DNA of 64,000 bases from an uncultured Bacteroidales bacterium (GCA_934728255.1 CAKVEC010000001.1:124001-188000); one strand, 5' to 3'. Numbered from the stretch's first letter, positions 1 to 8,961 are shown. A program made the numbers and translations. Notes: generated by a model not told the origin, from the sequence alone.

Positions 1-204
1 GAGTGGGGCAAACCCGCCCGCCGACTGAAGCCGGGCGACGTGGTGGATATTCCGGTAGGGGTGAAACACTGGCATGGTGCAACAATCGACAGTTGGTTTC
101 AACACGTGGTTACACACGCGGCAGCAGAGCCTTTGCCGGGGGATACCAAAACGGGCACCGAGTGGCTTGAACCCGTTACGGACGAACAATACAACGCACT
201 CTGA
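1..204 (+). CDS. cupin domain protein, C-terminal part (5' truncated by window edge)
   Basis: An open frame enters at base 1 and stops at 202-204, leaving 67 residues. It reads as the end of a small cupin: a GDVVDIPVGVKHWHG segment, with its metal-type His pair, followed by DSWFQHVV and the closing EWLEPVTDEQYNAL. That order is typical of single-domain cupins annotated as carboxymuconolactone-decarboxylase-associated or quercetinase-like. The start and N-terminal half lie outside the window, so substrate cannot be inferred. A strong hairpin follows directly after the stop, so this is probably the last gene of its transcript. Confidence 0.72.
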   Translation, partial: EWGKPARRLKPGDVVDIPVGVKHWHGATIDSWFQHVVTHAAAEPLPGDTKTGTEWLEPVTDEQYNAL

Positions 205-219
205 TTTGCCAGACATAGT

Positions 220-250
220 ATGCGGGCTGCTCCATACGAGCAGCCCGCAT
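220..250 (+). terminator. hairpin terminator after cupin gene
   Basis: A perfect 13-bp inverted repeat (220-232 with 238-250) around a 5-nt loop lies 16 nt after the cupin stop. No long T-run follows, so termination is inferred from the stem strength and from the new promoter just downstream. Confidence 0.6.
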
Positions 251-272
251 GTGTGTCAAAAGGTTTCTTGTA

Positions 273-303
273 TTGCATATTCGGCAAAAAAGTTGTAACT
301 TTG
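273..303 (+). promoter_or_regulatory. Bacteroidota-type promoter for the SPFH gene
   Basis: TTG at 273-275, a 20-nt spacer, then TAACTTTG at 296-303. This matches the Bacteroidota -33/-7 consensus (TTTG, 19-21 nt, TAnnTTTG). The predicted start of transcription near 309 leaves a leader of about 20 nt. Confidence 0.7.
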
Positions 304-328
304 TCGGCAAATCAAAAATGAGGAGTAT

Positions 329-1177
329 ATGAAATTGCAAAATCTTTCGTGGCTTAAGTATGTCATTGCGGGCATTGTTGTACTGGCTGTCGTACCATTG
401 TTCCTTGTGCGTTGCACGCGTGTGGACAGCAGTGCCGTTGGGGTAAAGTTTAACAAACTATCGCTGACAGACCAAGGCAAGTTGGACGCCACGCCCGTAA
501 CGGGATATGTGTTCTATTGCCCGATAACTACCGATGTGTTTACCTATCCGACCTTTGTACAGCGTGTCGGCTATCAGCCGTTCACGGTTACAACACGCGA
601 TGCCGCCATCTTTACGATGGATCCGACTATGGCATATTATCTGAATCGGGACAAGGCGGTGGATGTGTTCTTCAAGTACCGCCGCGACCTTGATGAGATA
701 GAGACGGGCTATATGCGCACGGTGATATATGACGCCTATCGTATTACGGCGAACAACTATTCGAGCGACGAACTAATGGCTAACCGTGCGAAATTCGAAA
801 ACGAGGTGCGGGTAATGCTGGATAGTACGCTTACTGCGGAAGGCTTTACCGTAACAGAGTTTACCTCGCAGATTACGCCTCCCGAGAGCCTGCGCCAGAT
901 GATTGACGCTAAGAACGCGGCTGTGCAGGCGGCACTGAAAGCGGAGAATGAAGTGAAAGAGGCAGAAGCCAATGCGAAGATTGCCGTGGCGAAAGCAGAG
1001 GGTGAAGCACGGGCACTGAAGATAAAAGCCGATGCGGAGGCATACTATAACCGCACTATCTCGGCTTCGCTTTCACCGCTGATAGTGCAAGAGGACTGGA
1101 TAGAGAAATGGGACGGCAAACTGCCTTCTGTGCAAGGCGGAGAGAATATGATGCCGGTAATCAACTTCAAAAAATGA
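329..1177 (+). CDS. SPFH/prohibitin-family membrane protein
   Basis: 282 residues. One N-terminal membrane segment at about residues 10-30 is followed by the SPFH (band 7) domain at about 35-190. An Ala/Glu/Lys-rich coiled coil at about 195-245 (AALKAENEVKEAEANAKIAV) follows, then a short tail. The family scaffolds membrane microdomains and often modulates membrane proteases. The gene overlaps the next frame by 4 nt (ATGA), which encodes a PrsW-type intramembrane protease. That pairing suggests, by inference only, that this protein accompanies or regulates the protease. The start at 329 follows a purine-rich stretch (GAGGAG) and fits the predicted promoter. Confidence 0.88.
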   Translation: MKLQNLSWLKYVIAGIVVLAVVPLFLVRCTRVDSSAVGVKFNKLSLTDQGKLDATPVTGYVFYCPITTDVFTYPTFVQRVGYQPFTVTTRDAAIFTMDPTMAYYLNRDKAVDVFFKYRRDLDEIETGYMRTVIYDAYRITANNYSSDELMANRAKFENEVRVMLDSTLTAEGFTVTEFTSQITPPESLRQMIDAKNAAVQAALKAENEVKEAEANAKIAVAKAEGEARALKIKADAEAYYNRTISASLSPLIVQEDWIEKWDGKLPSVQGGENMMPVINFKK

Positions 1178-1911
1178 CAAGTATTTATACCATCATCTTT
1201 GCTGCCATACTGCCGGCTTTTCTGCTGGTGCTGTATATATGGGGCAAAGACAAATATGACAGGGAACCCTTTTCGCAGATAGTGAAGGGCGTGTTCTATG
1301 GTGTACTGTCGGCGGGTATTGCCTATTTTCTGGAAGTGGGGGTGCAGATTTTCGGTTTGGCACCGGAAGAACCCTATACTTTTTTGCAGGCGGCATGGAA
1401 AGCGTTTGTAGGTGCGGCTATACCCGAGGAGTTTGCCAAACTGCTGATGCTCTGGTTGCTGGTGCGTAATAACCGCCATTTCAACGAGCGTTTCGACGGA
1501 ATCGTCTATGCCTGCTGCGTAGGTATGGGGTTTGCCGCTACCGAGAACCTGATCTATCTGTTTGGCAATATATCGCAATGGGAAGGCGTGGCGGTACAGC
1601 GGGCTATTTTTGCCGTGCCGGGGCATTTCCTCTTTGCCGTGGCGATGGGCTATTTCTATGCGATGGTATATTTCGGCGACATCAGTTGGCGCAAGCGCAG
1701 CCGTATTTTCTGGGTGCCCGTGCTGCTCCATGGCACATACGATTCATTGCTGTTTATGGCGAATCTCGGTACGATGCTGAGCGGGGCGTTGCTGATTATT
1801 TTCTATGTTTTCTGTTGGAAAATGCTCCAATACGGACGAAAGAGTATCAGGGATAATATGGAACGCGACCGTCAAGATCCAAACCAAATGGCATATTGGA
1901 AAGAACGGTGA
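1174..1911 (+). CDS. prsW: PrsW-family glutamic-type intramembrane protease
   Basis: 245 residues with about seven hydrophobic segments. The family signatures are present: EEFAKLL (the EExxK catalytic motif) around residue 75, GFAATEN around 115, a His in GHFLFAVAMGY around 150, and HGTYDSLL around 190. PrsW proteins are CPBP-related membrane proteases; B. subtilis PrsW starts anti-sigma-factor degradation, but the substrate here is unknown. I chose the ATG at 1174 because it overlaps the SPFH stop as ATGA and gives a first transmembrane segment at the N terminus. An in-frame ATG at 1108 would lie inside the SPFH gene. The C terminus is charged and probably cytoplasmic. Confidence 0.86.
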   Translation: MTSIYTIIFAAILPAFLLVLYIWGKDKYDREPFSQIVKGVFYGVLSAGIAYFLEVGVQIFGLAPEEPYTFLQAAWKAFVGAAIPEEFAKLLMLWLLVRNNRHFNERFDGIVYACCVGMGFAATENLIYLFGNISQWEGVAVQRAIFAVPGHFLFAVAMGYFYAMVYFGDISWRKRSRIFWVPVLLHGTYDSLLFMANLGTMLSGALLIIFYVFCWKMLQYGRKSIRDNMERDRQDPNQMAYWKER

Positions 1912-1947
1912 GCATTTATGGGTTGATTAGTTTAAAACTAAGACAAA

Positions 1948-2997
1948 ATGGTAAAATACGAAGAAGTGATGCTTTCGCTGCGGCAGGGCAAGTATGCCCC
2001 TGTCTATATGCTCTGTGGCGAGGAACCCTATTATATAGATAAGGTGAGCGACTGGATAGAGACCCATGTGCTGGACGAGATGGCACGGGAATTTGACCAG
2101 ACGGTGGTCTATGGCAAAGATCTTGCGCCGAGTACCTCGCCCGATATAGCCCCTGTCATTGCTGCCGCACGCGGTTTTGCCATGATGGGTGGGAAGAAAG
2201 TGGTGCTGCTCAAGGAGGCGCAACACGTCAAGAAGTGGGAGGCGCTGGGCTTTTATCTCGACAATCCGCAGCCCGATACGATGCTCGTTATCTGCTACAA
2301 ATACGGTACGCCCGACAAGCGGCAGACGTGGTGGAAAAAGTTGGAGAAAAGCGGGGCGGTGGTGATGCAGAGCGACAAACTGCGTGATTATCAGGTGGAG
2401 AAATGGATTACCGACTATGTGGCACAGAAGAATCAGGAACTCCGTCAGCAGGGCAACGAGGTAAGTATTGACCCGCGGGTAACACGTATCCTTGCCGACA
2501 ATATCGGTACAGACCTGTCGGCGATTGTCAGTGCATTGCAGAAACTGATTGATGGTCGCCCGGCTGGCGTGAAGGTGATAGACTCGGCTCTGGTGGAGCG
2601 CAATGTTGGAATCAGCAAGGATTTTAATGTCTTTGAGTTGCAGACTGCCTTGATCAAGGGCGATGTGCTGAAAGCCAACCGTATCACACATTATTTTTCT
2701 ACCTCGAAAGACCACCCTATGATTAAGGAACTGGGCGTGTTGTACGGTTTCTTTGTCAATCTGCTGATGTACCACTACCTGCCCGACAAGAATGAGCGTT
2801 CCGCTGCGCAGGCATTGGGTGTAAATTCGTTTTTTATAAAAGACTATGCCGCTGCCGCACGCCGTTACCCCGCTGGCAAAGTGTTCCGTATCATTGGTTA
2901 TTTCCGCGATACCGACGCACGTCTTAAGGGTATCGACAATCCTTCCGCTACCGATGCCGACCTTTGGAAGGAACTGATCTATAAGATAATGCACTGA
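1948..2997 (+). CDS. holA: DNA polymerase III subunit delta
   Basis: 349 residues, the usual length for HolA. The N-terminal ATPase-like fold carries YMLCGEEPYYIDKVSDWI near residue 20 and GKKVVLLKEAQHV near 80. The C-terminal part has NVFELQTALIKGD and a collar-like helical domain (ALGVNSFFIKDYAAAARRYP). The protein is the subunit of the clamp loader that opens the beta clamp. It lies 36 nt after prsW on the same strand with no visible promoter between, so read-through from the SPFH promoter is likely. Confidence 0.9.
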   Translation: MVKYEEVMLSLRQGKYAPVYMLCGEEPYYIDKVSDWIETHVLDEMAREFDQTVVYGKDLAPSTSPDIAPVIAAARGFAMMGGKKVVLLKEAQHVKKWEALGFYLDNPQPDTMLVICYKYGTPDKRQTWWKKLEKSGAVVMQSDKLRDYQVEKWITDYVAQKNQELRQQGNEVSIDPRVTRILADNIGTDLSAIVSALQKLIDGRPAGVKVIDSALVERNVGISKDFNVFELQTALIKGDVLKANRITHYFSTSKDHPMIKELGVLYGFFVNLLMYHYLPDKNERSAAQALGVNSFFIKDYAAAARRYPAGKVFRIIGYFRDTDARLKGIDNPSATDADLWKELIYKIMH

Positions 2998-3030
2998 TAC
3001 CGGACGAAGGCGGAACGTGTGCAGCGTCGG

Positions 3031-3085
3031 AACTTTATCATCAACACAATACCATTGTGTTGCGAAGCAACGTGATGATAAAGTT
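3031..3085. repeat. cruciform (three-way) palindromic element, REP-like, copy 1
   Basis: A 13-bp outer stem (3031-3043 with 3073-3085) encloses two small hairpins: ACACAATACCATTGTGT and TGCGAAGCA. The same inner order recurs at 56071-56110 with a different outer stem. It lies 46 nt before a truncated REP-associated tyrosine transposase, which fits an element of the RAYT/REP type. It could also act as the terminator of holA. Confidence 0.65.
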
Positions 3086-3131
3086 TCGCACTATAGAATA
3101 GAACAACCGGACAATACTAATCAATACACAG

Positions 3132-3578
3132 ATGCCAAACTCCTACTACCAACGAAAAGTATGTATAGATACCCGGCTCGCTAATACGCCGGATGCCTTG
3201 AAACGCAGTCCGAAGACCGACTATACATCGGGCTATTTCTTTGTAACACTCAATGTCCGAGGACGTAAGCCTTTGCTCGGTTCGGTGGTTGGACACTACG
3301 ACCCTACCACTTGTCAGACCCAAGGAGCGGGAGTGCGGTTGTCTGCTCTTGGGGAGAAGATTCTGCAATGTTGGCAACACATACCCAAGTATCATCCGAG
3401 TGTACAGGTGATTGATGCCCAAGTGATGCCCGAGCATTTCCATGGGTTGCTGCAAATTACGCCATGGACATACCATTATGAGAAAGATACGCAACCTATT
3501 TCCCGCCCGATGTGTATAGTGATGAATGAACTAACCCGCCTGATTAGCGGGCAGCCGGATGATTGGTGGAAGGGATAA
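3132..3578 (+). pseudogene. REP-associated tyrosine transposase (RAYT, Y1_Tnp), C-terminally truncated
   Basis: 148 residues. The N-terminal half matches the IS200-like/RAYT fold: GYFFVTLNVRGRKPLLG at about 35-51, a helix with LSALGEKILQCW, and the HUH metal motif in MPEHFHGLLQ near residue 100. Intact relatives of this Bacteroidota group continue past the HUH motif with a domain that includes the catalytic Tyr helix and an RNNP-type end. Here the match fades soon after the HUH motif and the frame stops, so I read it as a 3'-deleted remnant. The adjoining cruciform at 3031 may be its cognate substrate. Confidence 0.62.
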
Positions 3579-3618
3579 TAGTCTCTTGCTATCTTTATCC
3601 GCTTGTTCCAATCCAAAT

Positions 3619-3657
3619 ATGGCGTGCCAAAACCGCTTGGCACGCCATGTCTTTTTA
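3619..3657 (+). terminator. rho-independent terminator
   Basis: A perfect 12-bp stem (3619-3630 with 3637-3648), a 6-nt loop, then GTCTTTTTA. It lies 41 nt after the RAYT remnant. From here to 3968 I see no gene, only AT-rich DNA, a short GGTAGTGGTAG tandem repeat and the glnN promoter region. Confidence 0.75.
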
Positions 3658-3753
3658 CAATATAATAATAGGGACTTGTTTCTATCAATGTATAGTTGTG
3701 TTGTTCCCCAAAAGTAATTTATGGTTGTTATATATATAGGTGGTGCAAAAGCA

Positions 3754-3777
3754 GGTAGTGGTAGGGTAGTGGTAGGG
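3754..3777. repeat. 11-bp tandem repeat, two copies (unit GGTAGTGGTAG)
   Basis: Two exact 11-bp units at 3754-3764 and 3765-3775 sit in the intergenic stretch upstream of glnN. This is one of several intergenic repeats in the window that share an 11-bp unit length. Confidence 0.6.
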
Positions 3778-3968
3778 CGATATGTCCGAGATCGGACGCA
3801 GAAATGGCGGATATAGCAGTATGCCTGCCGAATAACCATTCTACCAATGTAGTGCTTGTTGTTTTGTGTCTTGTTTTCTTGTTTTATCCGATTAAATTTT
3901 GGAAATCAAGTCTTTTTGATGTAATATTTTTGATTTTTGCAGAAAAATGAAGAAAAAATGCGTAAAAG

Positions 3969-4000
3969 TTTGTGTATATCGTAGAAATACAGTACTTTTG
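3969..4000 (+). promoter_or_regulatory. Bacteroidota-type promoter for glnN
   Basis: TTTG at 3969-3972, exactly 20 nt, then TACTTTTG at 3993-4000. Transcription should start near 4007, giving a leader of about 110 nt that holds a short reading frame (4021-4137) and an AACGTGAGCGAAGCGAACC block also seen in the leader region of der. Confidence 0.78.
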
Positions 4001-4020
4001 CACCCGAAAACAAAAAAGCA

Positions 4021-4137
4021 ATGCGAAGCCACCAACGTACAACCACCAACGTGAGCGAAGCGAACCAATTAATGTGCAACCAACAATGCGGCAAAGCCGC
4101 CATAAACACAATACAAAATGAGCAACATTCGATTTGA
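4021..4137 (+). CDS. possible leader peptide (38 residues) upstream of and overlapping glnN
   Basis: The first ATG after the predicted start of transcription opens a 38-codon frame that ends at 4135-4137, out of frame with glnN and overlapping its first 20 bases. Its product would contain 6 Gln and 5 Asn (11 of 38 residues), striking in front of a glutamine synthetase gene. No clear ribosome site is visible, and part of the frame consists of a motif found elsewhere in the window. Translation is therefore a hypothesis only. Confidence 0.25.
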   Translation: MRSHQRTTTNVSEANQLMCNQQCGKAAINTIQNEQHSI

Positions 4138-6307
4138 AGCATTGAAGAATGCCTGGAGCCACGAGCCTGTGGAAGTGAAGAACCCGAGCGGGCGTGCGAG
4201 TGTCATCTTTGCGCAGAACGTGTTTACGCGCGAGAAGATGAAAGAGTACATCGCCAGCAACGTCCTCGAACAACTCTTTGACCTGATGGACAACGAGAAG
4301 ACGTTGAGCCGCGACATCGCCAACAGTGTGGCTATCGGTATGAAAAAATGGGCAATGGAGCAGGGTGCTACCCACTACACCCACTGGTTCCAACCGCTGA
4401 CGGGCGGTACTGCCGAGAAACACGATGCGTTCTTTAGTTTCAGCGAGGACGGTGCGCCGATGGAGGAGTTTTCCGGTAGCGTGCTGTATCAGCAAGAACC
4501 CGATGCCAGCAGTTTCCCGAGCGGCGGTATCCGCAATACCTTTGAGGCACGCGGTTACTCGGCATGGGACCCTTCGTCGCCTGCTTTTGTGATTGGCGAC
4601 CGCCTCTGTATCCCGACTATCTTTGTTGCTTATACGGGTGAGGCGCTCGACTACAAGACCCCGCTATTGCGTTCTATATCAGCCGTTAACAAAGCCGCTA
4701 CGGCGGTGGCTAACTATTTTGACCGCAATGTGAAACGCGTCTATAGTTATCTCGGGTGGGAACAGGAGTATTTCCTTGTGGACGAAGCGTTGTTTGCTGC
4801 GCGTCCCGACCTTGTGATGACGGGGCGCACGCTGATGGGGCATTATGCCAGCAAAAGCCAGCAGTTGGACGACCACTATTTCGGTATTATCCCGGAGCGT
4901 GTTCTCAATTTTATGACCGAACTCGAAATTGAGTCGCTCAAACTCGGTATTCCTGTCAAGACACGCCACAACGAGGTAGCCCCCAACCAGTTCGAGTTGG
5001 CACCTATCTATGAGGAGGCAAACTTGGCTTCCGACCACAACCAACTGGTGATGTCGCTGATGGAGCAGGTAGCACGCCGCCACCATTTCCGTGTCCTTTT
5101 GCACGAGAAACCCTTCGGCGGGGTGAACGGCTCGGGTAAGCACTGCAACTGGTCGCTCGGTACCAATACGGGTACCAACCTGCTCAGCCCGGGTAAGAAC
5201 CCCTACCAGAACCTGCAGTTCGTTACGTTCCTTGTCAATGTACTGATGGCGGTACAGCGTCATAACGGTCTGCTCAAAGCGTCTATCATCTCGGCTACCA
5301 ATGCGCACCGTCTCGGTGCCAACGAGGCACCTCCCGCTATCATCTCGGTCTTCCTCGGTACGCAGATTACCGATGCTCTCAATCAGATTGAACATGCCGA
5401 CTTGGACAAGGGTATCATTATCAATGCCAAGAAAGAGATGAAACTCGGTGTGGGTAATATCCCCGAGATTCTGCTGGATAACACCGACCGTAACCGTACT
5501 TCGCCTTTCGCCTTCACGGGCAATCGTTTCGAGTTCCGTGCCGTCGGTTCGTCGGCTAACTGCGGTGCCGCTATGCTGGCACTGAATGCCGCAGTGGCAG
5601 AGCAACTGACCCTCTTCCGCGAGGAGGTGGATGCGCTTATCGAGAAAGGCGAGGCCAAAGAGCGTGCGCTGTTTACGGTTATCAAACGCCTGCTCCACGA
5701 GTGCCATGCCATTCGTTTCGACGGCAACGGCTATAGCGACGAATGGAAAGCAGAGGCAAAGAAACGCGGTTTGGACTGCGAGACCAGTGCTCCGCTGATT
5801 ATCGACAATTATCTGAGCAACAGTTCGGTAGAGATGTTCGCCAAGACCAAAGTGCTGACCAAAGCCGAGTTGCTCTCTCGCTGCGAGGTCAAATGGGAAA
5901 ACTACTCCATGAAGTTGCAGATCGAGTCGCGTGTGTTGGGTGATTTGGTCATCAACCATGTGCTGCCTGCTGCCAAACGCTACCAGACGATGCTCCTGCA
6001 GAACGTGCTGAGTGTCAAACAGGTATTCCCGGAGAACGAAGTGGGCAAACTCAACCAACAAGACTATGTCATCATACGCCAGATAGAGGAGCACGCTGCG
6101 GCTATCATAGAGGGCGTGGAGAAAATGAACGGAGCGCGCAAGCATGCCAACCATATAGAGAACCAGCGCGAGCGTGCCATCGCTTTCCACGACAATATCG
6201 TGCCGCTGATGGAGGATATACGCAAGCACGTGGACGACATCGAGATGGTCATCGACGACGAACTATGGACGCTGCCTAAGTACCGCGAAATGCTTTTTAT
6301 CCATTGA
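4118..6307 (+). CDS. glnN: glutamine synthetase type III
   Basis: 729 residues, the typical size of the GSIII family, which is common in Bacteroidota and cyanobacteria. It makes glutamine from glutamate and ammonia with ATP. Visible signatures include GGIRNTFEARGYSAWDP near residue 130, KTRHNEVAPNQFE near 280, and the ATP-binding NGSGKHCNWS near 337. RTSPFAFTGNRFEFRAVGSS follows near 460. The C-terminal region is a long helical extension characteristic of type III. It is a single-gene unit between its own promoter and a hairpin at 6343. The leader (about 110 nt) is long enough for control; see the possible Gln/Asn-rich leader peptide. Confidence 0.96.
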   Translation: MSNIRFEALKNAWSHEPVEVKNPSGRASVIFAQNVFTREKMKEYIASNVLEQLFDLMDNEKTLSRDIANSVAIGMKKWAMEQGATHYTHWFQPLTGGTAEKHDAFFSFSEDGAPMEEFSGSVLYQQEPDASSFPSGGIRNTFEARGYSAWDPSSPAFVIGDRLCIPTIFVAYTGEALDYKTPLLRSISAVNKAATAVANYFDRNVKRVYSYLGWEQEYFLVDEALFAARPDLVMTGRTLMGHYASKSQQLDDHYFGIIPERVLNFMTELEIESLKLGIPVKTRHNEVAPNQFELAPIYEEANLASDHNQLVMSLMEQVARRHHFRVLLHEKPFGGVNGSGKHCNWSLGTNTGTNLLSPGKNPYQNLQFVTFLVNVLMAVQRHNGLLKASIISATNAHRLGANEAPPAIISVFLGTQITDALNQIEHADLDKGIIINAKKEMKLGVGNIPEILLDNTDRNRTSPFAFTGNRFEFRAVGSSANCGAAMLALNAAVAEQLTLFREEVDALIEKGEAKERALFTVIKRLLHECHAIRFDGNGYSDEWKAEAKKRGLDCETSAPLIIDNYLSNSSVEMFAKTKVLTKAELLSRCEVKWENYSMKLQIESRVLGDLVINHVLPAAKRYQTMLLQNVLSVKQVFPENEVGKLNQQDYVIIRQIEEHAAAIIEGVEKMNGARKHANHIENQRERAIAFHDNIVPLMEDIRKHVDDIEMVIDDELWTLPKYREMLFIH

Positions 6308-6342
6308 TAGTCTGTTACTTGCAAAAAGATTGTGTGCTGTGT

Positions 6343-6382
6343 AAATCCTATGAGCGAAACGGCTCATAGGATTTGCCTTTTA
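6343..6382 (+). terminator. terminator after glnN
   Basis: A perfect 13-bp stem (6343-6355 with 6362-6374) with a 6-nt loop, followed by GCCTTTTACA. The remaining gap to 6560 is very AT-rich, with repeated TTAATGG, AATTATATG and TTAACG blocks. I see no gene or standard promoter in it. Confidence 0.68.
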
Positions 6383-6560
6383 CACTTATTTCGAATGCTT
6401 GCAAGGGACTAAACATATAATTATCCACAAATTATCCATTAATGGTTCAATTATATGGTTAATTATATGTTCATAGAAAATATGTTCCGAGAAAATTTAA
6501 CGTCTAATTAGACGTTAATTAACGTTATAAGTAAAATTAATGGTTAATTCGTGGTAATTA

Positions 6561-7373
6561 ATGTTCAATAAAAAAATCCATTTCACCAAGATGCAGGGGC
6601 TTGGCAACGACTACATCTATATTGACGCGCGTATGCGCGAGATACCGGATTTGCCTGCCCTTGCCCGCCGCTTGAGCGACCGCCATTTCGGTATAGGCGG
6701 TGATGGTATCGTGCTGATAACCCGTAGCGCAACCTGCGATTTCGGAATGCGTATCTTCAATGCCGACGGCTCGGAAGCGCAGATGTGCGGCAATGCCTCG
6801 CGGTGTATCGGCAAGTATGTCTATGAGCGCGGACTGACCGACAAAACAACGATCACATTGGAGACCCTTGCGGGGGTAAAAACGCTTTCGCTCCACGTCC
6901 GGGAGGGTAGGGTAGAATCCGTGTCGGTGGATATGGGGCTGCCCCGCTATCTCGGGCAGGTGCAACTCGCCATCGGCAACGAGACCTTTGCTTTGGAGCG
7001 GGTGGATATGGGCAATCCGCATGCCGTCTGTCTTACCACGGATAAGCAACTGTTGGATAGGATACAGACCATAGGCAAACAGATAGAAAACCACACGTTT
7101 TTCGCTCCCGAGCGCACCAATGTGGAGTTTGTCTTTGTCCGCAACCGCCACGAATTGGATATGCGTGTGTGGGAGCGTGGCAGCGGGGAAACACTCGCTT
7201 GCGGCACGGGCGCATGCGCCTCGGTGGTGGCTGCATATCAATGCCACAAGGTGGAGGACGATGTCCTCGTCCATCTACGCGGGGGAGACTTGCGCATCGC
7301 TTTCCTTCATAACGGGCATATCGAGATGACCGGAGGTGCTGAGTTTGTCTTCGACGGGGAAATAGAAATATGA
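6561..7373 (+). CDS. dapF: diaminopimelate epimerase
   Basis: 270 residues. It interconverts LL- and meso-diaminopimelate in the lysine and peptidoglycan pathway. The two catalytic cysteines are visible: Cys76 in AQMCGNASRC and Cys214 in ETLACGTGACAS. The N-terminal KMQGLGNDYIYID and GGDGIVLI motifs also fit. The ATG at 6561 puts the first strand (NKKIHFTKMQGLGND) at the usual distance. dapL follows on the same strand after 263 nt that contain a four-copy 11-bp repeat, so the two may or may not be one transcript. Confidence 0.95.
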   Translation: MFNKKIHFTKMQGLGNDYIYIDARMREIPDLPALARRLSDRHFGIGGDGIVLITRSATCDFGMRIFNADGSEAQMCGNASRCIGKYVYERGLTDKTTITLETLAGVKTLSLHVREGRVESVSVDMGLPRYLGQVQLAIGNETFALERVDMGNPHAVCLTTDKQLLDRIQTIGKQIENHTFFAPERTNVEFVFVRNRHELDMRVWERGSGETLACGTGACASVVAAYQCHKVEDDVLVHLRGGDLRIAFLHNGHIEMTGGAEFVFDGEIEI

Positions 7374-7454
7374 AAAGAAAACAGGCATATATTCTCTCCC
7401 CAAAAATATACAAATATGCAGAATATACAATCCCTATACCTCCGTATAGCGATT

Positions 7455-7498
7455 ACGTAGAAAAGACGTAGAAAGGACGTAGAAAGGACGTAGAAAGA
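7455..7498. repeat. 11-bp tandem repeat, four copies (unit ACGTAGAAAGG)
   Basis: Four head-to-tail units at 7455, 7466, 7477 and 7488, identical except for two substitutions, in the dapF-dapL gap (7374-7636). The rest of the gap is AT-rich with TTAATTATTAATTG runs before dapL. No gene is seen there. Confidence 0.8.
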
Positions 7499-7636
7499 AT
7501 TGGAGCATATGCGGTGTTTTTTATACACTTTATGCACCGCATATATTGCATAAACTGCATAGATGTTTAGAAACAGTGTACGTGCCTACTCTGCATATTA
7601 ATTATTAATTGTTAATTATTAATTGTTGATTGAACT

Positions 7637-8863
7637 ATGATACATATCAATAGCAATTTTTGTCGCCTGCGGGCGGCGTATCTCTTTACCGAGATTCAGC
7701 AGCGCACCGACGCTTATATCGCGCAGCACCCTGACAAGCAGGTGATCCGTTTGGGGATCGGTGATGTGCGGGGACCTCTGGTTCCTGCCGTTATTGAGGC
7801 AATGCAACATGCCGTTGCCGAACAGGCGGACTCACGCACGTTTCATGGCTATGGTTTGGAACAGGGCGCAGAGTGGATGCGCCGGTCTATTGTTGATTTC
7901 GACTACCATCGTCGGGGAATTGAGATGGATATCGACGAGGTCTTCGTTTCCGATGGCGCAGGGAGCGACCTCGGCAACCTGAGCGACATACTCGATACCC
8001 GTAACCGCGTGGCGATAGCCGATCCGGTCTATCCTGCGTATGTGGATGTGAACGTGATGGCGGGGCGTGCCGGCGAATGGACGGGCGACCGCTGGAGCAA
8101 CCTGATTATGCTTCCCTGTACGCCCGACAACGCTTTCTGTCCCGCTTTCCCCAACGAAGTGCCCGATGTGATTTATCTCTGTTCGCCCAACAATCCGACC
8201 GGCACCGCTCTTACTCGCGACCAACTGGCTGCGTGGGTCGATTATGCCCGCCTGCACCATAGTCTCATCATCTTCGATTCCGCCTACGAAGCCTTTATCC
8301 GCAGCACCGATGTGCCACATAGTATCTATGAGATCGAGGGGGCGAAAGAGGTGGCTATCGAGGTGCGCAGTTTCAGCAAGACTGCGGGTTTTACGGGAGT
8401 CCGCTGCGGCTATACCGTTGTGCCAAAAGCCTTGATGGGACGCAACGACCAAGGCGAACCCGTTTCGCTCAATGCCCTGTGGTATCGCCGCCAATGCACC
8501 AAGTATAACGGTACGAGTTATATCTCGATGCGTGGTGCGCAGGCGGTTCTCAATGAGGAGGGGCACCGACAGGTAATGGAGCAAATCAACGGCTATATGT
8601 GCAATGCCGACCTGATACGCAACAGCCTGTCCGCTTGCGGCTTGGAGGTCTATGGAGGGCAGGACGGACCGTATGTCTGGGTGCGTGCGCCGCATAATAT
8701 GGACTCGTGGGCGTTCTTCGACCAACTCCTGCAAACCTGTCAGATCGTCTGTACTCCCGGCGTCGGTTTCGGAGCGCATGGCGCAGGGTTTGTCCGTTTC
8801 TCCGCTTTCGGATCTGCCGACCAAGCCGCCGAGGCTATGCAACGCATAAAAAGTACGCTTTAG
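7637..8863 (+). CDS. dapL: LL-diaminopimelate aminotransferase
   Basis: 408 residues, the standard DapL length. It is a PLP fold-type I aminotransferase that converts tetrahydrodipicolinate directly to LL-DAP, bypassing acylated intermediates. Motifs: RLGIGDVRGPLVPAVIEAM near residue 40, FVSDGAGSDLGNL near 105, YLCSPNNPTGTAL near 180, and the PLP lysine Lys248 in SFSKTAGFTGVRCGY. It pairs logically with dapF. A meso-DAP dehydrogenase gene further along the window (33738) offers a second route to the same product. Confidence 0.95.
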   Translation: MIHINSNFCRLRAAYLFTEIQQRTDAYIAQHPDKQVIRLGIGDVRGPLVPAVIEAMQHAVAEQADSRTFHGYGLEQGAEWMRRSIVDFDYHRRGIEMDIDEVFVSDGAGSDLGNLSDILDTRNRVAIADPVYPAYVDVNVMAGRAGEWTGDRWSNLIMLPCTPDNAFCPAFPNEVPDVIYLCSPNNPTGTALTRDQLAAWVDYARLHHSLIIFDSAYEAFIRSTDVPHSIYEIEGAKEVAIEVRSFSKTAGFTGVRCGYTVVPKALMGRNDQGEPVSLNALWYRRQCTKYNGTSYISMRGAQAVLNEEGHRQVMEQINGYMCNADLIRNSLSACGLEVYGGQDGPYVWVRAPHNMDSWAFFDQLLQTCQIVCTPGVGFGAHGAGFVRFSAFGSADQAAEAMQRIKSTL

Positions 8864-8928
8864 AGATAGAAAAAGTACGCCATAGAGATAGATTGCCGAT
8901 TTCATCGCTGTATCTTATTTCTATGAAA

Positions 8929-8961
8929 GAGACTGTCTGAATTCAGACAGCCTCTTTTTTG
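8929..8961 (+). terminator. rho-independent terminator after dapL
   Basis: A 12-bp stem with one mismatch centred on TGAATTCA (8929-8940 with 8943-8954), then a run of six T. The stem core (CTGTCTGA) resembles two other hairpins in the window, at 23870 and 50750. Confidence 0.82.

Noticed and set aside
4679..6229. Long open frame (516 codons) opposite glnN on the minus strand
   Set aside because: It is a codon-usage shadow of glnN, with no family-like motifs. The same holds for the 645-codon frame opposite glmS (31592-33529) and those opposite genes 9122 and 26429.
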